A stretch of 62,847 bases of DNA from Christensenella sp. UBA1242 (GCA_002308915.1 DBWI01000006.1:1-62847); one strand, 5' to 3'. Shown: positions 15,294 through 24,866, counted from the stretch's first letter. Translations and numbers: made by a program. The notes: generated by a model not told the origin, from the sequence alone.

Positions 15294-16157
15294 ATGTTAA
15301 AAAATATGATTGAAAACAAACAATTGGCGCAATGCTGTTCTATGCACGTTGGCGGTATTGCGTCTTTTTATATCGAACCATCATCGCAAAAAGAATTAGT
15401 GGAAGTGATAAAATACTGTCAAAAACACAACACAAAATATTACATTATCGGGAATGGCACAAATGTAATTTTTAAAGATAGTGGTTATAGCGGTGTAATA
15501 ATCTGTACAAAAAAGATAAAAAATATATCAATCAAAAAAGATATTGTTTGTGCAGAAATGGGTGCGTATTTGTATACACTTAACAATTATTTGATAAAAA
15601 GTTGTTTGAGTGGAATGGAGTGGAGTTATGGTATTCCTGGAACAATAGGCGGTGCTGTTTGCATGAATGCTGGAGCATATGGTGGACAGATGAAAGATGT
15701 TGTTTTAAAGGTGAAAATTTTTGATGGCAAAAGAACTAGATTTTTATACAATAACGAGCTTAATTTTGGGTATAGAGATAGCATAATTTTACAAAAAAAT
15801 TATGTTGTTTTAAAAGTTTGGTTAAGGTTAAAACCTAAAACCAAAAACTATGTTTTTGAACTTTGTAAAGAATATTTTTTAAAGAGAAAAACATCTCAAC
15901 CACTAGAATATTACAATAGTGGTAGTATTTTTAAGAAATGTGGTGAAATAAGTAGTGGAAAATTGATTGACAACTTGGGGTTAAAAGGTGCTAAAATTGG
16001 AGGTGCAGAGATTTCTACTTTGCATGCAAATTTTATTATTAATAATGGCAATGCAACTTGCCAAAATATATTAGATTTGATTAGTTTTATAAAACTTGAA
16101 GTAAAACAAAAGTCGGGACAAGATTTACAAACAGAAGTAATAATTGTAGGGGATTAA
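15294..16157 (+). CDS. murB: UDP-N-acetylenolpyruvoylglucosamine reductase
   Basis: 287 aa, type II-like length. MurB reduces UDP-GlcNAc-enolpyruvate to UDP-MurNAc with NADPH and FAD in peptidoglycan precursor synthesis. Visible motifs are the FAD-binding MHVGGIASFY and IIGNGTNVIF, SYGIPGTIGGAVCMNAGAYGG, the FGYRDSII Tyr-Arg pair, the catalytic Ser in NSGSIFK, and the C-terminal Glu in LQTEVIIVG. No Shine-Dalgarno precedes the ATG; TACAAT ends 5 nt upstream, so a very short leader is possible, though no good -35 box is seen. It heads the murB-PHP-whiA-dnaE-pfk-PH run. Confidence 0.95.
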   Translation: MLKNMIENKQLAQCCSMHVGGIASFYIEPSSQKELVEVIKYCQKHNTKYYIIGNGTNVIFKDSGYSGVIICTKKIKNISIKKDIVCAEMGAYLYTLNNYLIKSCLSGMEWSYGIPGTIGGAVCMNAGAYGGQMKDVVLKVKIFDGKRTRFLYNNELNFGYRDSIILQKNYVVLKVWLRLKPKTKNYVFELCKEYFLKRKTSQPLEYYNSGSIFKKCGEISSGKLIDNLGLKGAKIGGAEISTLHANFIINNGNATCQNILDLISFIKLEVKQKSGQDLQTEVIIVGD

Positions 16158-16159
16158 AA

Positions 16160-16921
16160 ATGGTTTTATATGGGGATTACCACACACACACAATTTATAG
16201 TGGTAAAAAATTTCATATCAAGCACGCAAAAGGAACAATACTAGAAAATGCTTTTGCGGCAAAACAAAAAGGGTTAAAAGAAATAGCAATAACCGAGCAT
16301 GGATTTAATCATAGGTTATATGGAACAAAAAGAAGTTATCTAAAGAGAATGCGTGAAGAGATTGAACTTGCAAAACAAAAAACAGGAATAAACATTTTAC
16401 TTGGAATAGAAGCAAACATTATATCAAGTGATGGTGATGTTGATTTAACAGAAGAAGACATAAAAAATCTTGATTTTATTATTGTTGGTTTTCATGTCAA
16501 TGCAAGACCATCAAAGTTTTTAGAATTTTTTAAGTTCTTTTTACCAAACATACTTGGTTTTAAAAGACAAAAAGACATAAAAAGAAACACATTGGCCCTT
16601 ATGAAAGCAATGGACAAGTACCCAATAGATTTAATATCTCATCCTGGTGTAAAAATGCCAGTTGATTTCAAATATATTGGCGAACATGCCAAAAAGACAG
16701 AAACACATTTGGAACTTAATGGCAAAAGAATTGCTTACACACCAAAAGATGTTGAAATCTTAAAAAAGTTGAATGTAAAATTTATGATAAATTCCGATGC
16801 ACATTCACCAGCAAGGGTTGGAGAATGTAACAAAGGAACAAATTTTGCAATTAGATATAATATTCCAAGTGAAAATATATCCAATATGGGCAAAAGACCA
16901 AAATTCAAAAAGGAAATGTAA
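16160..16921 (+). CDS. PHP-domain phosphoesterase
   Basis: 253 aa. PHP metallo-hydrolase signatures are YGDYHTHTIYS (first metal-binding HxH), ITEHGFN, LGIEANI, GFHVNARPS, ISHPG and INSDAHSP. These bind two or three metal ions and hydrolyse phosphate esters. It resembles YcdX-type PHP proteins rather than histidinol-phosphatase, but the substrate cannot be read from sequence. It starts 2 nt after murB and its stop overlaps the whiA start by one base, so the three genes are cotranscribed. GGGG before ATTAAAA provides the ribosome-binding site. Confidence 0.85.
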   Translation: MVLYGDYHTHTIYSGKKFHIKHAKGTILENAFAAKQKGLKEIAITEHGFNHRLYGTKRSYLKRMREEIELAKQKTGINILLGIEANIISSDGDVDLTEEDIKNLDFIIVGFHVNARPSKFLEFFKFFLPNILGFKRQKDIKRNTLALMKAMDKYPIDLISHPGVKMPVDFKYIGEHAKKTETHLELNGKRIAYTPKDVEILKKLNVKFMINSDAHSPARVGECNKGTNFAIRYNIPSENISNMGKRPKFKKEM

Positions 16922-17877
16922 TGGGTTTTTCAAGAGATGTAAAAAAAGAAGTATTAGAAAGGAAACCAGAAGATGATGGCTTATGGTTATCTTTTTTGAG
17001 CGGTCTTTTTAATTCATCTGCCTTGATTGATATCAATGAAAATGTTTTGCTAAAATTACATACTGATGTAAAAGAGCTTGTTGACGTTGTCACAAATATT
17101 TGTGAAAAACTTTATGGCACAAGTCCACAAATCAATGTAGAAAAAGCACGCCAAATTCAAAAAAGTGATTATTATCAAATCACCTTTGACACAAAACTTG
17201 CAACGAAACTTCTTTTAGACACGGGTTGTGCTCTATTAAAAGATGGAAAAATCGTTAGATATTTTAGTATTGATGAATATATGGTTCAAGACCCCGAAAA
17301 TTTAAAATATTTTGTTCAAGGTGCATATGTTGGTTGTGGAACATCAAGTATAAAGATAAACAAAAAAGACAGAATGTCCACAGGTTATCATCTTGAGTTT
17401 GCATCAAAAAATTATGAGTTTTTAAGTGGACTTGGTCACATATTGGCTCAGTTTGATGTTTCTGCAAAACTTGTGAAAAGAAAAAATCTTTTTATTTTGT
17501 ATGTCAAAGATGCAAATGAAGTAAGCAATGTTCTTGCACTTATGGGGGCATATAATGCAGTGCTTGATTTACAAAATGAAATGGCTCTTAGAACACTTCG
17601 AAACAGAATAAACAGACAAACAAATTGCATGAGTGCAAACATCAACAAAACAGTCAATGCAAGCATTAGACAAAATGATGCAATTTCAAAAATAATCACA
17701 AACATTGGACTTGAAGAATTGCCGCAAGATTTGCAAAACATTGCACTGCTTAGAATGGCAAATCCAGAAGAAAGTTTGGATGAACTTGTAAAACTAGCAA
17801 CATTTCCAATAACAAAAAGTGGATTAAGTTATAGACTAAACAAAATAATAAAAATCGCAGATAAAATTAAGGAGTAA
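16921..17877 (+). CDS. whiA: DNA-binding protein WhiA
   Basis: 318 aa. WhiA has an N-terminal degenerate LAGLIDADG homing-endonuclease-like fold (SFSRDVKKEVLERK-type start with MGFSRDVKKEV, then FVQGAYVGCGTSSI and GYHLEF) and a C-terminal helix-turn-helix (AVLDLQNEMALRTLRNRINRQTNC, then LLRMANPEESLDELVKLA). In Bacillota it affects cell division and chromosome segregation. Linkage to murB and a PHP gene is common; the usual neighbours rapZ and yvcK are absent here. Stop-start overlap ATGTAATG with the PHP gene shows tight coupling. Confidence 0.95.
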   Translation: MGFSRDVKKEVLERKPEDDGLWLSFLSGLFNSSALIDINENVLLKLHTDVKELVDVVTNICEKLYGTSPQINVEKARQIQKSDYYQITFDTKLATKLLLDTGCALLKDGKIVRYFSIDEYMVQDPENLKYFVQGAYVGCGTSSIKINKKDRMSTGYHLEFASKNYEFLSGLGHILAQFDVSAKLVKRKNLFILYVKDANEVSNVLALMGAYNAVLDLQNEMALRTLRNRINRQTNCMSANINKTVNASIRQNDAISKIITNIGLEELPQDLQNIALLRMANPEESLDELVKLATFPITKSGLSYRLNKIIKIADKIKE

Positions 17878-17879
17878 TA

Positions 17880-20800
17880 ATGGAACAATTTGTACATCTT
17901 CACAATCACACAGAGTTTTCTCTTTTAGATGGTGCAGCAAAAATAACAGATCTTGTCAAAGAAACCAAAGAACGTGGTTGGAAGGCTGTTGCAATAACAG
18001 ATCATGGTAATATGTATGGCGCATTGCAGTTTTACACTGCATGTCTTGGTGCAGGCATAAAACCAATTATTGGATGTGAATTTTATCTTTGTGATGACTA
18101 TACAAAAAAGACGGGAAAACAAAATTTTGATCACTTAATATTACTCGCAAAAAATAATGATGGCTACAAAAACTTATTAAAACTTAATTCTATTGCATTT
18201 ATTGATGGATTTTATTACAAACCAAGAATTGACTACAAACTATTGGAACAATACTCTAATGGTCTTATTTGTCTTAGTGCATGTCTTGCTGGAAGAATAC
18301 CAAAATTAATTTTGGCACACAGAATGGAAGATGCAACAGATTTTGCAAGAAAAATGCAAAATATGTTTGCACCTGGTGATTTTTATCTTGAAATTCAAAA
18401 CCATGGAATGCCAGAAGACAAAATTGTAACACTTGGGTTAGAACAAATAGGAAAAGAACTTGGCATCAAATTGGTTGCCACAAACGATTGTCACTACATT
18501 AAAAAAGAAGATGCAGAAATGCAAGATGTTTTGATGTGTGTACAAATGGGCAAAACATTAGACGACCCAGACAGATTCAAATTTTCAACTCAAGAGTACT
18601 ACTACAAAACATATGACGAAATGAAAGAACTTTTTGTTGGCTATGAAGATGCACTATTAACAACATTGGAAATTGCTGACAAATGTGATGTTGTAATTAG
18701 AAGAAAAACTCACGGGGAAATGGGACTTGATGAAAGATATTGTCTTCCTGCAAGCGAGAACTTTATTCCTGAATATGTTCCAGAAGGTGGACTTACACCT
18801 TTTGAATTTATGAAAAAGTTGACTTACGACAACTTGCCTAAAAAATATCCAAATGCATCGCAAGAAGTATTAGATAGAGTAGAGATGGAACTTACAACCA
18901 TTCATGACCAAGGCTTTGTTGAATATTTCTTAGTTGTGTGGGATTACATAAATTGGGCAAAAAACAACGGAATACCTGTTGGGCCAGGTCGTGGTAGTGG
19001 TGCAGGAAGTATTGTCGCATACTTAATGGGAATAACAAAGGTTGACCCACTAAAGTATCAATTATTCTTTGAAAGATTTATTAACAAAGAAAGAGTATCA
19101 ATGCCCGACTTTGATATTGACTTTGATTTCGATAGAAGAACAGAAGTTATAGAATATGCAAAAAGGAAATATCATCCAGAAAATGTTTCATATATTGTAA
19201 CATTTGGAAAAATGCAGGCAAAGAATGCCATAAAAGATGTAGGAAGAGTTCTAAGAATTCCATATGCCGAAACAGACAAGATAACAAAGTTAATACCATC
19301 AAGACTTCCAGAAGGAATCAAAAAACCACCTGTTCTTGCATATTATTTTGGCAAGACTGGCAAGCCGGAGAACGACAAGTTTATCAATCACGAATTAAAA
19401 GAAATTTATGATAGTGATGATGACCTAAAAAGAGTTATAGATATTGCAATAAAGCTAGAAGGTTTTCCAAGGAACACATCAATGCATGCTTGCGGAGTTT
19501 TGATTGCTCCACATCCAGTACAAGAATTTGTTCCACAATCAAGAAATGGTGATGAAATAACAACTCAATACGATATGGTTGAGCTTGAATCGCTTGGTTT
19601 ACTCAAAATGGACTTTTTGGGTCTAAAAACCCTTACAGATATTGACAAAGCATGCCAATATGTTAAAGAAAATCACGGAGTAGAATTAGACTTTGACAAA
19701 ATTGGTTATGACGACAAAAATGTTTTTGATTTAATTTCAACAGGAAACACAACAGCAATATTCCAGCTTGAAAGTGGTGGTTTCCAAAGCTTTTTAAAAG
19801 AGCTTAAGCCAAGTGGTCTAGAAGATATTATCGCCGGAGTTTCTTTGTATAGACCAGGCCCAATGGATGCAATTCCAAGATATGTAAGAAACAAGTTCCA
19901 TCCAGAGCAAGTTGAATATCCACATGAATGTATCAAAGATATTCTAAAAGTTACTTATGGCTGTATTGTTTATCAAGAGCAAGTTATGCAGATTTGTCAA
20001 GCAATGGGTGGCTATAGTTTGGGACAAGCAGACAATGTTCGTAGAATTATGGGTAAGAAAAAAGTTGACAAAATGGCATACGAGCGTGAAAAATTTATCA
20101 ATGGTTGTGATGATCCAAAACATCCAATTCCTGGCGCAGTAAAGCTTGGTGTTCCAAAAGAAGTTGCCGAAAAAGTATTTTCCGAAATGGAAAGTTTTGC
20201 GTCATACGCGTTCAACAAATCTCACGCAACAGCATATGCAATGCTAACTTATCAAACAGCGTATCTCAAGTGCTATTACGAAGTTGAATTTTTAACATCA
20301 ATTATCAACAACAGAATCACCAATGCAGATGAAATCAAAAGATATGTTGCTTATTCAAGACAAGAAGGTATAGAAGTATTGCCTCCAGACATCAATAACA
20401 GCAAAACATATTTCTCTGTTGAAAATGGCAAGATTAGATATGGATTAAGTGGTCTAAAGGGTGTTGGAATTAGTGCTATTGATGTAATAATAAATGAACG
20501 TACAAAAAATGGTAAATTCAAAGACATATATGACTTTATATCTCGTATGATGGAAGTTTCTCCAAGCATAATAAACAAAAAGAGTATGGAAAGTTTAATA
20601 TTCAGTGGAGCTCTTGATACTTTTGGTCTTCATCGTTCTCAACTTAGTGAAATGTATGAAGGTATTATAGAAAAAGTAGCAAAAGATTTAGAGACCAAAA
20701 GAACAGGACAATTCTCTTTGTTTGATATGTTTGGTGGAGAAGCCTCAAAAGAAGTAGACAAAATTGATGTTCCAAAAATTAAGGAATTTAACAAAGAAAC

Positions 20801-21482
20801 AAAATTGAAATTCGAAAAAGAAATTTTGGGTGTATATTTGTCAGGACATCCCTTGCAAGAATATTTGGACAAGTTCAAAACATTCAATTTTAATTCTTCA
20901 ATGATACACAAAGATGAAGAAGACCAAATTTCCGAGTATGGTGAAGATGAATCTGGTGCAGACCTTGAGTTTGAAGGTTTAACAGACGGAATGCGAATTA
21001 ATTGTGGTGGAATAATCACAGAAGTAAAAAAGATATTCACAAAGTCTTCAAATCTTCCAATGGCAATTGTTGATGTTGAAGATATGTATGGAACTTTTTC
21101 TTGTATGATTGCTCCAAAAAATTATGATAAAATAAAAGCATTACTTGTTGAAGATAATATCGTTGAAATATATGGCAGATTTTCATACAGACCAGGCAGA
21201 GATCCAGTTATTTCTGTTGACAGAATGTCTATTATGGAAAAACAAACAGAACCAGAAGAAAAAATTGATAAAACATTATATCTAAAATACAACACCAAAG
21301 ACCAAAAATTAAGTGATAAATTAAATTTAATTTTATCTTTATATCCAGGAGAGATACCAGTTGTTGTTAGATGTGAAAGTGACAAAAAGGCATACAAACA
21401 GGCAAAAAAAGTTAATGGAAATAATCACTTAATAAACGAATTGGTTGGACTTATTGGCGAAGCTAATGTTATATTAAAATAA
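17880..21482 (+). CDS. dnaE: DNA polymerase III alpha subunit (DnaE type)
   Basis: 1200 aa, full length. The N-terminal PHP domain keeps its metal ligands (HLHNHTEFSLLDG, ITDHGNMYG, GCEFY, ATNDCHY). The polymerase palm carries the catalytic PDFDIDFDFDRR after GPGRGSGAGSIVAY. The fingers (YRPGPMDAIPRY, YQEQVM, SYAFNKSHATAYA) and a C-terminal OB fold (residues ~1015-1110) follow. GQFSLFDMF at about residue 945 looks like a clamp-binding peptide. It is a replicative polymerase subunit of the DnaE class; whether PolC is also present cannot be judged from this window. It starts 2 nt after whiA with AAGGAG overlapping the whiA end. Confidence 0.97.
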   Translation: MEQFVHLHNHTEFSLLDGAAKITDLVKETKERGWKAVAITDHGNMYGALQFYTACLGAGIKPIIGCEFYLCDDYTKKTGKQNFDHLILLAKNNDGYKNLLKLNSIAFIDGFYYKPRIDYKLLEQYSNGLICLSACLAGRIPKLILAHRMEDATDFARKMQNMFAPGDFYLEIQNHGMPEDKIVTLGLEQIGKELGIKLVATNDCHYIKKEDAEMQDVLMCVQMGKTLDDPDRFKFSTQEYYYKTYDEMKELFVGYEDALLTTLEIADKCDVVIRRKTHGEMGLDERYCLPASENFIPEYVPEGGLTPFEFMKKLTYDNLPKKYPNASQEVLDRVEMELTTIHDQGFVEYFLVVWDYINWAKNNGIPVGPGRGSGAGSIVAYLMGITKVDPLKYQLFFERFINKERVSMPDFDIDFDFDRRTEVIEYAKRKYHPENVSYIVTFGKMQAKNAIKDVGRVLRIPYAETDKITKLIPSRLPEGIKKPPVLAYYFGKTGKPENDKFINHELKEIYDSDDDLKRVIDIAIKLEGFPRNTSMHACGVLIAPHPVQEFVPQSRNGDEITTQYDMVELESLGLLKMDFLGLKTLTDIDKACQYVKENHGVELDFDKIGYDDKNVFDLISTGNTTAIFQLESGGFQSFLKELKPSGLEDIIAGVSLYRPGPMDAIPRYVRNKFHPEQVEYPHECIKDILKVTYGCIVYQEQVMQICQAMGGYSLGQADNVRRIMGKKKVDKMAYEREKFINGCDDPKHPIPGAVKLGVPKEVAEKVFSEMESFASYAFNKSHATAYAMLTYQTAYLKCYYEVEFLTSIINNRITNADEIKRYVAYSRQEGIEVLPPDINNSKTYFSVENGKIRYGLSGLKGVGISAIDVIINERTKNGKFKDIYDFISRMMEVSPSIINKKSMESLIFSGALDTFGLHRSQLSEMYEGIIEKVAKDLETKRTGQFSLFDMFGGEASKEVDKIDVPKIKEFNKETKLKFEKEILGVYLSGHPLQEYLDKFKTFNFNSSMIHKDEEDQISEYGEDESGADLEFEGLTDGMRINCGGIITEVKKIFTKSSNLPMAIVDVEDMYGTFSCMIAPKNYDKIKALLVEDNIVEIYGRFSYRPGRDPVISVDRMSIMEKQTEPEEKIDKTLYLKYNTKDQKLSDKLNLILSLYPGEIPVVVRCESDKKAYKQAKKVNGNNHLINELVGLIGEANVILK

Positions 21483-21493
21483 GGAGAATTATT

Positions 21494-22369
21494 ATGAATA
21501 TAGGAATATTGTTTAGTGGTGGCGATGGCCCAGGAATGAATAATTGTCTTTATAATTTATATAAGGGTCTTTACAAAAACAATAATATAATTTTGTTTTA
21601 TGAAGGCTTTAAGGGTTTAATAAATAACAAAACAATACAATTTGATATCAAAGAATTAAAACAATATTCAACAGAAGGTGGAATTTGTATTAAGTCTTCA
21701 AGATGTCCAGAATTTGCAACAAAACAAGGTGTTCAAAAAGGTATAAAAACATATGAAGATAACAACCTTGATGTTCTTATTGTTATGGGTGGAAATGGTT
21801 CGCTTAGGGGCGCTCATGAGCTTGTGGAAGAAGGCAAGAACATAATGTTTATACCATGTTCAATAGACAATGATATAACAGATTGCGATTATTCAATTGG
21901 CTACACAACAGCGTGTCAAAATTGTATTGAATATATCACAAGTGTACATGACACAATGGAAAGTTTTTCAAGAGCATGCATTTATGAAGTAATGGGCAGG
22001 GATTGTGATAAAATTGCAAATTTTGTTGCACACAGCATAGATGCAGATTATGTATACAATAACAAAGATTGTTCACTTGAAGAATGTGTAAAATCAATTA
22101 AAAGCAAAAATCCTGTTATTATTCTTAGAGAAAACATATTAGATATAAAAGATTTTGCGGCAAAGTTTGAACAAGCAACTGGCATAGAAACAAGATACTG
22201 TGTAATAGGTTATTATCAACGTGGTGGTAGACCAACAGATGAAGAAATAATATTCTCAAAAGCAATAGCAGATAACTGTTGTAATTTAATTAATCAAAAA
22301 CAATTTAACAAGCAAATATTGCTTAAAGATAACAATGGTACATTTATGCCAGTAATTAAGGAAGTGTAA
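21494..22369 (+). CDS. Divergent 6-phosphofructokinase family protein
   Basis: 291 aa, shorter than the usual ~320. The family fold is clear: GILFSGGDGPGMNNCLY, SSRCPEFATKQG, the IDNDI catalytic loop with D125 and D127, EVMGRDCDK and YYQRGGRPTDEE. Two normally conserved positions differ: the GGDGS nucleotide/metal motif is GGNGS (Asn101), and the Thr before IDND is Ser123. PFK phosphorylates fructose-6-phosphate to the 1,6-bisphosphate. With these changes it may have altered phosphoryl donor use or activity, and a standard PfkA may exist elsewhere. It is the fifth gene of the murB-dnaE run, with AAGGAG upstream. Confidence 0.85.
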   Translation: MNIGILFSGGDGPGMNNCLYNLYKGLYKNNNIILFYEGFKGLINNKTIQFDIKELKQYSTEGGICIKSSRCPEFATKQGVQKGIKTYEDNNLDVLIVMGGNGSLRGAHELVEEGKNIMFIPCSIDNDITDCDYSIGYTTACQNCIEYITSVHDTMESFSRACIYEVMGRDCDKIANFVAHSIDADYVYNNKDCSLEECVKSIKSKNPVIILRENILDIKDFAAKFEQATGIETRYCVIGYYQRGGRPTDEEIIFSKAIADNCCNLINQKQFNKQILLKDNNGTFMPVIKEV

Positions 22370-22371
22370 TT

Positions 22372-22818
22372 ATGGAACATTTATTTGATGACATATTAGA
22401 AAAAGATGAAAAAATCATAGCAGTAATAAAGCCAAACAAAAAAAGGTATTGGAAAAATCTTTTGTTTTTTGCTATTCCGCTATTTTGGCCACATTTGATT
22501 ATGATGCTAGTTGCAAGTTTGTTTACTTTGCCATTCTTTTTTGCTCATGGTTATAACAATCTATATTATGCATACACAAACAAAAGACTTATTCGCAGAA
22601 GTGGGTGGATTGGAGTAGATTATAGGTGTTTGGAATACAAAGATGTGACGGCGACTTCTGTGACAGTTGGATTTTTGGATAAGGGTTGCAAAACAGGCTC
22701 GCTTGGTTTTTCAAGTCCAAGCGTTCATGCTGGAACTCCAATGACTTTTAGTTATGTTAATAATCCTTATGATGTAATGAGAGAAATTAAAGAACAAATG
22801 AACAATATAGAAAAATAA
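22372..22818 (+). CDS. Small membrane protein with a bacterial PH-like domain
   Basis: 148 aa. An N-terminal ILEKDEKIIAVIKPNKKRYW segment is followed by a hydrophobic hairpin (residues ~28-60), then YYAYTNKRLIRRSGWIGVDYRCLEYKDV, the typical start of the YdbT/bPH2-type PH domain. The remainder is beta-rich. Such proteins sit in the cytoplasmic membrane with unknown ligands. It starts 2 nt after the PFK gene and is the last gene before a strong terminator. Confidence 0.7.
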   Translation: MEHLFDDILEKDEKIIAVIKPNKKRYWKNLLFFAIPLFWPHLIMMLVASLFTLPFFFAHGYNNLYYAYTNKRLIRRSGWIGVDYRCLEYKDVTATSVTVGFLDKGCKTGSLGFSSPSVHAGTPMTFSYVNNPYDVMREIKEQMNNIEK

Positions 22819-22831
22819 CAAAAAAACAAAT

Positions 22832-22865
22832 AAAAAGAGTGTAAAAATTAAAACACTCTTTTTTT
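22832..22865 (+). terminator. Terminator of the murB-to-PH run
   Basis: AAAAAGAGTGT / ACACTCTTTTTTT with a 10-nt loop. Confidence 0.85.
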
Positions 22866-22916
22866 ATGTTTGAATAATATTTTTATTTTTTACATAAATA
22901 TGGTAATATATAAAAT

Positions 22917-23819
22917 ATGAAAAAGAAAATTTTGGCGATTTTAATATTAGTTTTTGCAATTTTCCTTTGTGGTTGTGAAGTTCCACCGCAATATACTGTT
23001 GCTGCAAGAAGTGACGGGACGGTTTTGCAAATGTTATACATTCCATTCTCTGGAAAGGAATTTCATGATATGGGAGTTGATGATGATAAAATTGCAGAGC
23101 TTGCTTCTGGATTAAAGAATATATTTGCAAATTACTTTACCAATATGCGACAAAATTTTGTTACAAAACTTGAAAGTGATGATGGTTTATCTGAAGATGA
23201 CAAAACGAACTTATTAGTTGGTTGTCCAGGTGATTATGACGTACAAGGGACAGGGGGTGTTAATGGTATAACATTTCAATTAGAGTTTGCTTCTGCATTG
23301 CATTATTACTATTTTAATTCAAGCTTAAAATATTATGAGTTAATTGAAGAACTAAACAAAGATACATCGGTAACTCAAGAAGGCATCTTTACAAACAAAG
23401 TAACAAACACAAATGCAACTGTATTTGGATTGTATACAAGTTATGATTCAACAAAAACTTTTGCAGAATATATGACAGACAGATGTAAAGCTGTGCTAAA
23501 AGAAGAAACAAGTTTAACTGATAAACAAATTGAGCAAGTTGTTCCAAAAACATATATGTATAGATATGGAACTACATCAAGAAAAATTCATTCAGATGCA
23601 GACCGAGTTAGATATATTAACAATATTTATTATCACGAATGGGATATAACACTCGACAATAGTGCAAGAGAAATTAGCACTTGGACATTAACAATCAACC
23701 GTGGAGTTTGGTATGTAACAATATTGGGTTCAGCATTCTTATTGATTGCAATATTATTTATTGTTGCAAAAGTTAAAGAAAAAAAAGATAAAACACAAGT
23801 TGTAATTGAAGAGCCATAA
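22917..23819 (+). CDS. Lipoprotein with an additional C-terminal membrane helix
   Basis: 300 aa. The signal peptide ends in a lipobox (IFLCGC, lipidated Cys near residue 20). An extracellular domain of ~230 residues follows, beginning VPPQYTVAARSDGTVLQMLYIPF, and a C-terminal membrane helix (VWYVTILGSAFLLIAILFIV) ends in a short charged tail. It would be tethered at both ends. The domain is not recognised. No Shine-Dalgarno is present; TAATAT ends 7 nt before the ATG, so the mRNA may be leaderless. Confidence 0.7.
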   Translation: MKKKILAILILVFAIFLCGCEVPPQYTVAARSDGTVLQMLYIPFSGKEFHDMGVDDDKIAELASGLKNIFANYFTNMRQNFVTKLESDDGLSEDDKTNLLVGCPGDYDVQGTGGVNGITFQLEFASALHYYYFNSSLKYYELIEELNKDTSVTQEGIFTNKVTNTNATVFGLYTSYDSTKTFAEYMTDRCKAVLKEETSLTDKQIEQVVPKTYMYRYGTTSRKIHSDADRVRYINNIYYHEWDITLDNSAREISTWTLTINRGVWYVTILGSAFLLIAILFIVAKVKEKKDKTQVVIEEP

Positions 23820-23829
23820 AAATGCCATC

Positions 23830-23858
23830 TTGACACCCAAAATTATTTGCAGTATATT
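23830..23858 (+). promoter_or_regulatory. Promoter of the 23883-24359 gene
   Basis: -35 TTGACA (23830-23835), 17-bp spacer, -10 TATATT (23853-23858). Confidence 0.75.
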
Positions 23859-23882
23859 TTTATTGTATTGGGAGATTGTATA

Positions 23883-24359
23883 ATGAATAACAAAGAAGAA
23901 GTACAAGCAAAATTAAATGATAAAAAAACAGAGTTAGAAAAGTTAGAAAAATTGATGTCAGATCCAAAAAATTACGAAATGAGTCCTGCGCAAGTAATGC
24001 CAAAAATAATGAGTTATTACATCGGTGGTTTAGGTATAATGGGATTCATAATTACTGCAATTTCTGCAATCTTTGCACCAATAACAATTCCATTGTTAAT
24101 TGGTTCTGGTGTTTTCTTAGCAACTGGTGTAACATTATTTGCAGTGGGAGAACATATCGAAAGAAATTTTCATTCAAGGAAATATAGATTAAAAAATGAT
24201 ATTTTTGCATTACAAAGAGAAATAGATACATTAAGTGCAGAACTTGGCAAGGAAGATAGCAATTCTTTCCTAAAACAAGATGAAAAAATTATTTTATCAA
24301 CTTTTGTTCCAGAAGGACAAAATAAAGACAAGGCAAAATATGATATAGGAAAAGAATAA
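23883..24359 (+). CDS. Coiled-coil two-helix membrane protein
   Basis: 158 aa. A Lys/Glu-rich coiled coil (residues ~1-25) and a polar stretch precede two adjacent hydrophobic helices (residues ~42-88, SYYIGGLGIMGFIITAISAIF and PLLIGSGVFLATGVTLFAVG). A second coiled coil and a short hydrophilic tail follow. The plan matches the gene at 24867-25406, so the two are probably paralogs. No family is recognised. GGGAG before the ATG at 23883 and the promoter at 23830-23858 support this start over an in-frame ATG 12 codons upstream. Confidence 0.6.
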   Translation: MNNKEEVQAKLNDKKTELEKLEKLMSDPKNYEMSPAQVMPKIMSYYIGGLGIMGFIITAISAIFAPITIPLLIGSGVFLATGVTLFAVGEHIERNFHSRKYRLKNDIFALQREIDTLSAELGKEDSNSFLKQDEKIILSTFVPEGQNKDKAKYDIGKE

Positions 24360-24363
24360 TTAT

Positions 24364-24393
24364 AAAAAACTACTGTTTTGCAGTAGTTTTTTT
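24364..24393 (+). terminator. Terminator after the 23883-24359 gene
   Basis: AAAACTACTG-TTTTG-CAGTAGTTTTTTT. Confidence 0.85.
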
Positions 24394-24402
24394 ATATTAT
24401 GT

Positions 24403-24430
24403 TTGAAATAATTCATTTTTGTTATATAAT
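24403..24430 (+). promoter_or_regulatory. Promoter giving a leaderless transcript
   Basis: -35 TTGAAA (24403-24408), 16-bp spacer, -10 TATAAT (24425-24430), then 6 nt to the ATG at 24437. Confidence 0.7.
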
Positions 24431-24436
24431 ACAAAT

Positions 24437-24778
24437 ATGGATTACAAGGTATTAAACTTAAAAGAAAACTCCCCAACAATTGAGCAGGCTTTAGCAATTT
24501 TCGAAATAAATGTTTCTGCCTACAAATTAGAAGGTGTAAAAGTTGTAAAAGTTATTCATGGCTACGGTTCTCATGGCGTTGGCGGAGATATTTGTTTGCA
24601 ACTACGAAGATTGCTTAGGTCAATGAAAAAGGGAAAGAAAATCAAAGACTTCTTGCTTGGTAATGAATGGGATATGTCAAACGAGAAATGCATAAACATT
24701 TTAACTGAGCTAAAAGATTGTTATAATGATGAGGATTTGGGGAATTCTAATCCGGGAATAACAATAGTTGTTTTGTAA
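24437..24778 (+). CDS. Stand-alone Smr-domain protein
   Basis: 113 aa. The Smr (small MutS-related) core is visible as VKVVKVIHGYGSHGVGGDICLQLRRLLRSM, including the HG-x-G-x2-G motif. The usual leading DLHG motif is replaced by LNLKENSPTIEQA. Smr domains nick or bind nucleic acids in MutS2 and in stand-alone proteins linked to ribosome or mRNA quality control. The end, NSNPGITIVVL, fits the final beta strand. The ATG at 24437 is chosen because a perfect TATAAT ends 6 nt upstream and no Shine-Dalgarno exists, pointing to a leaderless message. Confidence 0.8.
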   Translation: MDYKVLNLKENSPTIEQALAIFEINVSAYKLEGVKVVKVIHGYGSHGVGGDICLQLRRLLRSMKKGKKIKDFLLGNEWDMSNEKCINILTELKDCYNDEDLGNSNPGITIVVL

Positions 24779-24816
24779 TGGCTTTATCAAAAAGTGATGC
24801 AAATAATTAGCGCATA

Positions 24817-24845
24817 TTGACAAGTAATGTTTTTTTTGTTATATT
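24817..24845 (+). promoter_or_regulatory. Promoter of the 24867-25406 gene
   Basis: -35 TTGACA (24817-24822), 17-bp spacer, -10 TATATT (24840-24845). Confidence 0.75.
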
Positions 24846-24866
24846 TCTAATATAGGAGAGAACAAC

